From: JBJXHC01 sp964538485
GTDB taxonomy: Bacteria; Bacteroidota; Ignavibacteria; UBA10030; UBA6906
Length of the DNA stretch: 64,000 bases
Assembly: GCA_964538485.1 (NCBI GenBank)
Contig: CAZIHJ010000004.1
Coordinates: forward strand, 15,021 to 79,020
Direction of reading: 5' to 3'
The position numbers and the translations under genes are program-made. Below the pieces are notes generated by a model, which searched no databases, was not told the origin of the DNA, and saw nothing but the letters and a program-made list of their open reading frames with translations. Below, in pieces: positions 61,569-64,000 of this stretch (positions are counted from its first letter, which is position 1; the number at the start of each line of letters is the position of its first letter).

Positions 61569-63778
61569 TGCGTACCTCTCTTATTAAGACTGTTGTTTGG
61601 GGATTGTCGACCGGACTTTGCAGCCGGTACGGAACCTGGGGGAAAAATAAGCTGCCCTGCTGATGATGACTTCACCCAATATGATTTCCCACCCCGAAGC
61701 GAGTCTGCAGCTGTGTACGAGCCACTAAATTCAAGGAAGGAGGAAACGAGAATCCCTGACGGGACCTGAATCACCGCACCCGTATCAATAGCATTCGAGA
61801 TTGATCCAATCAGGTTCCAGCCCGGATCAATTTCTATCGTATCAATACTCCTTATCGCTCCGGTGAGATCAATGCCTTGGGAGGAATCAAATTTTAGCCA
61901 GTATCCTTTGCCGTACTCCAGCGTATCTTCATTAATATACCCCTTGGTGCCAGAAAAACCGAACGCCTGCGACGATGCAGAGGGATACAAGATGGAAACA
62001 CGGGTATCCTCAAAACGCAACGGAAGCGAAACCACATTCCACCCGTCGTTCTGTGGATAGGTCGTTGTCACAATATCTTCGGTCGTCAACGACCATACCT
62101 CCGACCATGGACTTGATCCACCGTCATTCACCGCAGCAACACGCCAGTAACAGATGGTGGCTTCAGGCAGACTGGAGACAACGACATCGCTTTGCAGAAG
62201 GTTTTGAAGATCGGCCAGCGTGGTCGCAAACAAAGAGTCAGTGGAGATCTGAAAATTGTATGTCTCTGCGGTAACCACATCGTCCCAATCATGACTGGAA
62301 AGGGTTGGCTGGTCAATCGCATTGTTGGATGGTGAAAGGAGCTGTGGCGCCGATGGCGGAGCAATCTGCGTGGTGAAATTTCTCACTGATGTGAACGCAC
62401 CCCATCCGGCAACATTGTTCACTTTTACGCGCCAGTGATATTGCGTACCTGATGCAAGACCTGTCAATGCAAACGTGGTGTCCGTCAGCGTTGTATCCTG
62501 AACAAGCGGCGAGGTAAACGCAACGTTATCATCCACCTCAAGCCAGTATGTTGTTCCACCCAAAGCTGTTCGCCAGAGAAGGTCCACCGGCTCCATAAGA
62601 CCGGTTGCCCCATTGGCCGGACTTGTCAGCGTTGTGGTCACAGTTGACGGTCCGGCAAAACGGTGAATCGTGTTACTACTGTAGTTACAGATATAGAGCT
62701 CTCCAAATTCATCAGTACCGAACGAGCTTACAGAGAACGGTGCGTCAACAACAAGGGCATCCTCTGAGACTACTCCACCGGAATAGAGAAACTTCCAGAT
62801 CTTTCCGCTGCAATAATCACCATAGATATACCGGCCATAGAGGTCAGGCCTGCGGTAGCCGCGATACACGTATCCTCCGGTAACAGAGCACTCCGGATTG
62901 GGTGACGAACTTGAGTACACCTTCTTGGGGAACGTATAAAGTGAAATACTGCCGCACCCGGATGTATTGTACGTCGCGTTCCCTTCATAACATCTCCAAC
63001 CGTAATTCTTGCCCGATTCCAAAAGATCAATTTCCTCCCACGAACCCTGTCCCACATCTCCCATCCAGATATCGCCGGTTGGCGGATCGACACTGATTCT
63101 CCACGGGTTGCGCATCCCCCAAGCAAATATCTCATCACGACCGGGAAGGCCGACAAGCGGATTGTCTGCAGGAATACTGTAATTCAATCCCGGTGCGGTC
63201 GAGTCGATATTGATGCGAAGAATCTTGCCAAGCAGTGTATCGAGTTGCTGCGCCCTATTTCCCGGATCACCGCCACTGCCACCGTCGCCCATGGTAATGT
63301 AGAGGTAGCCGTCGTTGCCAAAGAGTATCATCCCCGCATTGTGGTTGGAGAACGGTTGGCCGACTTCGAGAATCTTGAGTTCACTGAGCGAGTCGGCTTT
63401 GTTCGGATTCCCTGAGATCACGGAAAAACGGGAGATCACCGTTCTCAATGGACTCGGTGCCGTGTAATTTATGTAGAAGTAACCGTTGTTTTCATAGTCG
63501 GGATGGAACGCAAGTCCAAGCAGACCCTCTTCTCCACCGGGAGAACTAAGTTTGTTCGCCACGTTGAGGAACGTACTTGATGACGTCGCCGATGAATCAT
63601 TGGCAAAAACCTTGATGAGACCGTTTTGTTGGAGCACAAAAATGCGGTTTGTTCCATCGCCGGCGTGCGTCACCAGCACGGGGTCAGTAAAAGTGAGGTT
63701 TGGAAATGCATTGACGAGTTGAGAATGACCGTTTGTGGAGATCAATAGCAGAGAAATAGCAAGCAAGAAGAACTTCAT
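61565..63778 (-). CDS. Secreted soluble glucose/sorbosone dehydrogenase-like protein with FN3 and GWN/YW modules
   Basis: 737 residues with signal peptide MKFFLLAISLLLISTNGHSQ. GSDH propeller about 22-370: VLQQNGLIKVF, GGEEGLLGLAFHPDYENNGYFYINYT, NHNAGMILFGNDGYLYITMGDGGSGGDPGNRAQ, DEIFAWGMRNPWRISVDPPTGDIWMGDVGQGSWEEI, with SVTGGYVYRG near the end. The family binds PQQ and oxidises sugars in the periplasm, although many distant members are not proven enzymes. Two FN3 repeats and the GWN/YW module follow, with a polar basic tail. First gene of the overlapping run that continues with the two choice-of-anchor-B genes and the carboxypeptidase. Confidence 0.87.
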   Translation of the reverse strand: MKFFLLAISLLLISTNGHSQLVNAFPNLTFTDPVLVTHAGDGTNRIFVLQQNGLIKVFANDSSATSSSTFLNVANKLSSPGGEEGLLGLAFHPDYENNGYFYINYTAPSPLRTVISRFSVISGNPNKADSLSELKILEVGQPFSNHNAGMILFGNDGYLYITMGDGGSGGDPGNRAQQLDTLLGKILRINIDSTAPGLNYSIPADNPLVGLPGRDEIFAWGMRNPWRISVDPPTGDIWMGDVGQGSWEEIDLLESGKNYGWRCYEGNATYNTSGCGSISLYTFPKKVYSSSSPNPECSVTGGYVYRGYRRPDLYGRYIYGDYCSGKIWKFLYSGGVVSEDALVVDAPFSVSSFGTDEFGELYICNYSSNTIHRFAGPSTVTTTLTSPANGATGLMEPVDLLWRTALGGTTYWLEVDDNVAFTSPLVQDTTLTDTTFALTGLASGTQYHWRVKVNNVAGWGAFTSVRNFTTQIAPPSAPQLLSPSNNAIDQPTLSSHDWDDVVTAETYNFQISTDSLFATTLADLQNLLQSDVVVSSLPEATICYWRVAAVNDGGSSPWSEVWSLTTEDIVTTTYPQNDGWNVVSLPLRFEDTRVSILYPSASSQAFGFSGTKGYINEDTLEYGKGYWLKFDSSQGIDLTGAIRSIDTIEIDPGWNLIGSISNAIDTGAVIQVPSGILVSSFLEFSGSYTAADSLRGGKSYWVKSSSAGQLIFPPGSVPAAKSGRQSPNNSLNKRGTH

Positions 63779-63870
63779 GAAAAATCCCGAATTGAGTATG
63801 AATATTTGATGACACGAATGTGCTTTCCTAACTGTACTTTGCGACCTTTGCGTTTGTTTTTTAAGAACTT

Positions 63871-63904
63871 AACTCTATAACTCCATAAACTCTACAAACT
63901 CTAT
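63871..63904. repeat. Short tandem repeat of AACTCTAT-like units
   Basis: Four consecutive 8-9 base units, AACTCTAT, AACTCCAT, AAACTCTAC, AAACTCTAT, in the gap between the glucose-dehydrogenase-like gene and the next one. Low complexity; no function evident. Confidence 0.6.
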
Positions 63905-63907
63905 GGA

Positions 63908-64000
63908 CTATTTCGTAACAATCATCTTTCTCGTGTGTACAGCACTCCCGGCTATCATTCTATAAAAATACACGCCGGACGCGTAAGGAGTTGCATCAAA
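63908..64000 (-). CDS. C-terminal end of a type IX-secreted protein (truncated by window edge)
   Basis: I translated the minus strand at the edge and obtained 30 residues ending ASGVYFYRMIAGS, then RKMIVTK and a TAG stop. SGVYFYR followed by a short strand and K-[ML]-hydrophobic-x-K is the characteristic end of the type A type IX sorting domain. The rest of the gene lies beyond the window, upstream of the glucose-dehydrogenase-like gene. Confidence 0.8.
   Translation of the reverse strand, partial: FDATPYASGVYFYRMIAGSAVHTRKMIVTK

Noticed and set aside
1..64000. tRNA, rRNA, CRISPR, transposase or prophage genes
   Set aside because: None was recognised on either strand; the foreign-looking cassette at 29-34.5 kb has no mobility gene or flanking repeat.

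Overview
The window looks like a chromosomal segment of a free-living Gram-negative bacterium of the Bacteroidota/Chlorobiota side (Ignavibacteria, Kapabacteria or relatives). The reasons are: a secreted protein with a canonical type IX secretion C-terminal signal (QNYPNPFNP motif) and the tail of a second one at the right edge, a GldA/GldF/GldG-type transporter, choice-of-anchor-B and SBBP-repeat secreted proteins, lipoproteins and outer-membrane barrels, and frequent Shine-Dalgarno sequences with moderate GC. The taxonomic call is inference from protein families; no rRNA or tRNA gene was seen.

Region 1 (1-26.5 kb) is a redox, stress and sugar block. It opens with egtB-egtD for ergothioneine on the minus strand. 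The plus strand then carries two tiny acidic proteins, an aquaporin, a secreted HbpS/GlcG-cupin fusion, two secreted SMP-30/gluconolactonase-like proteins around a Big2-DM13 lipoprotein and an outer-membrane protein, membrane-anchored MsrA and MsrB, a type II NADH dehydrogenase, a spondin-domain protein, a double-DM13 protein, a GMC oxidoreductase, an FMN reductase, a zinc-ribbon protein, a double VOC protein and a YHS protein. It continues with a glucan-related run: a cytoplasmic subtilase carrying a glycogen-binding (CBM48-like) module, a HAD protein lacking its catalytic residues, a GH63-type glucosidase, a glucose dehydrogenase and a GH133-type debranching enzyme. Five promoters in the first 14 kb share the pattern CGTGAY-N10-YAYNTTS at identical spacing, which suggests a common regulator or alternative sigma factor.

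Region 2 (26.5-29.1 kb) is a self-contained operon: a small membrane protein, a winged-helix repressor and CreD, behind a strong sigma70-like promoter overlapped by an inverted-repeat operator.

Region 3 (29.2-34.5 kb, minus) is more GC-rich and looks foreign: a GntR/YtrA-type regulator, an ABC ATPase, a large membrane protein and an S9 peptidase joined by stop/start overlaps, resembling cassettes of Xanthomonadaceae. A nested palindrome lies in front of it.

Region 4 (34.5-49.2 kb) carries two outer-membrane or secreted proteins, a DUF2911 protein, agmatine deiminase and N-carbamoylputrescine amidase (putrescine from agmatine), polyphosphate kinase, a fibronectin-type secreted protein, a GldA / fused GldF-GldG / DUF4340-LysM group, and an OmpA protein with calcium-binding type 3 repeats.

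Region 5 (49.3-64 kb, minus) is a cluster of very large secreted proteins: a protein with sixteen 53-residue SBBP repeats and a type IX signal, an M14 carboxypeptidase, two paralogous choice-of-anchor-B proteins and a soluble glucose/sorbosone dehydrogenase-like protein. All share a C-terminal module with paired GWN motifs and YW motifs that most of them use in place of the recognisable type IX signal.
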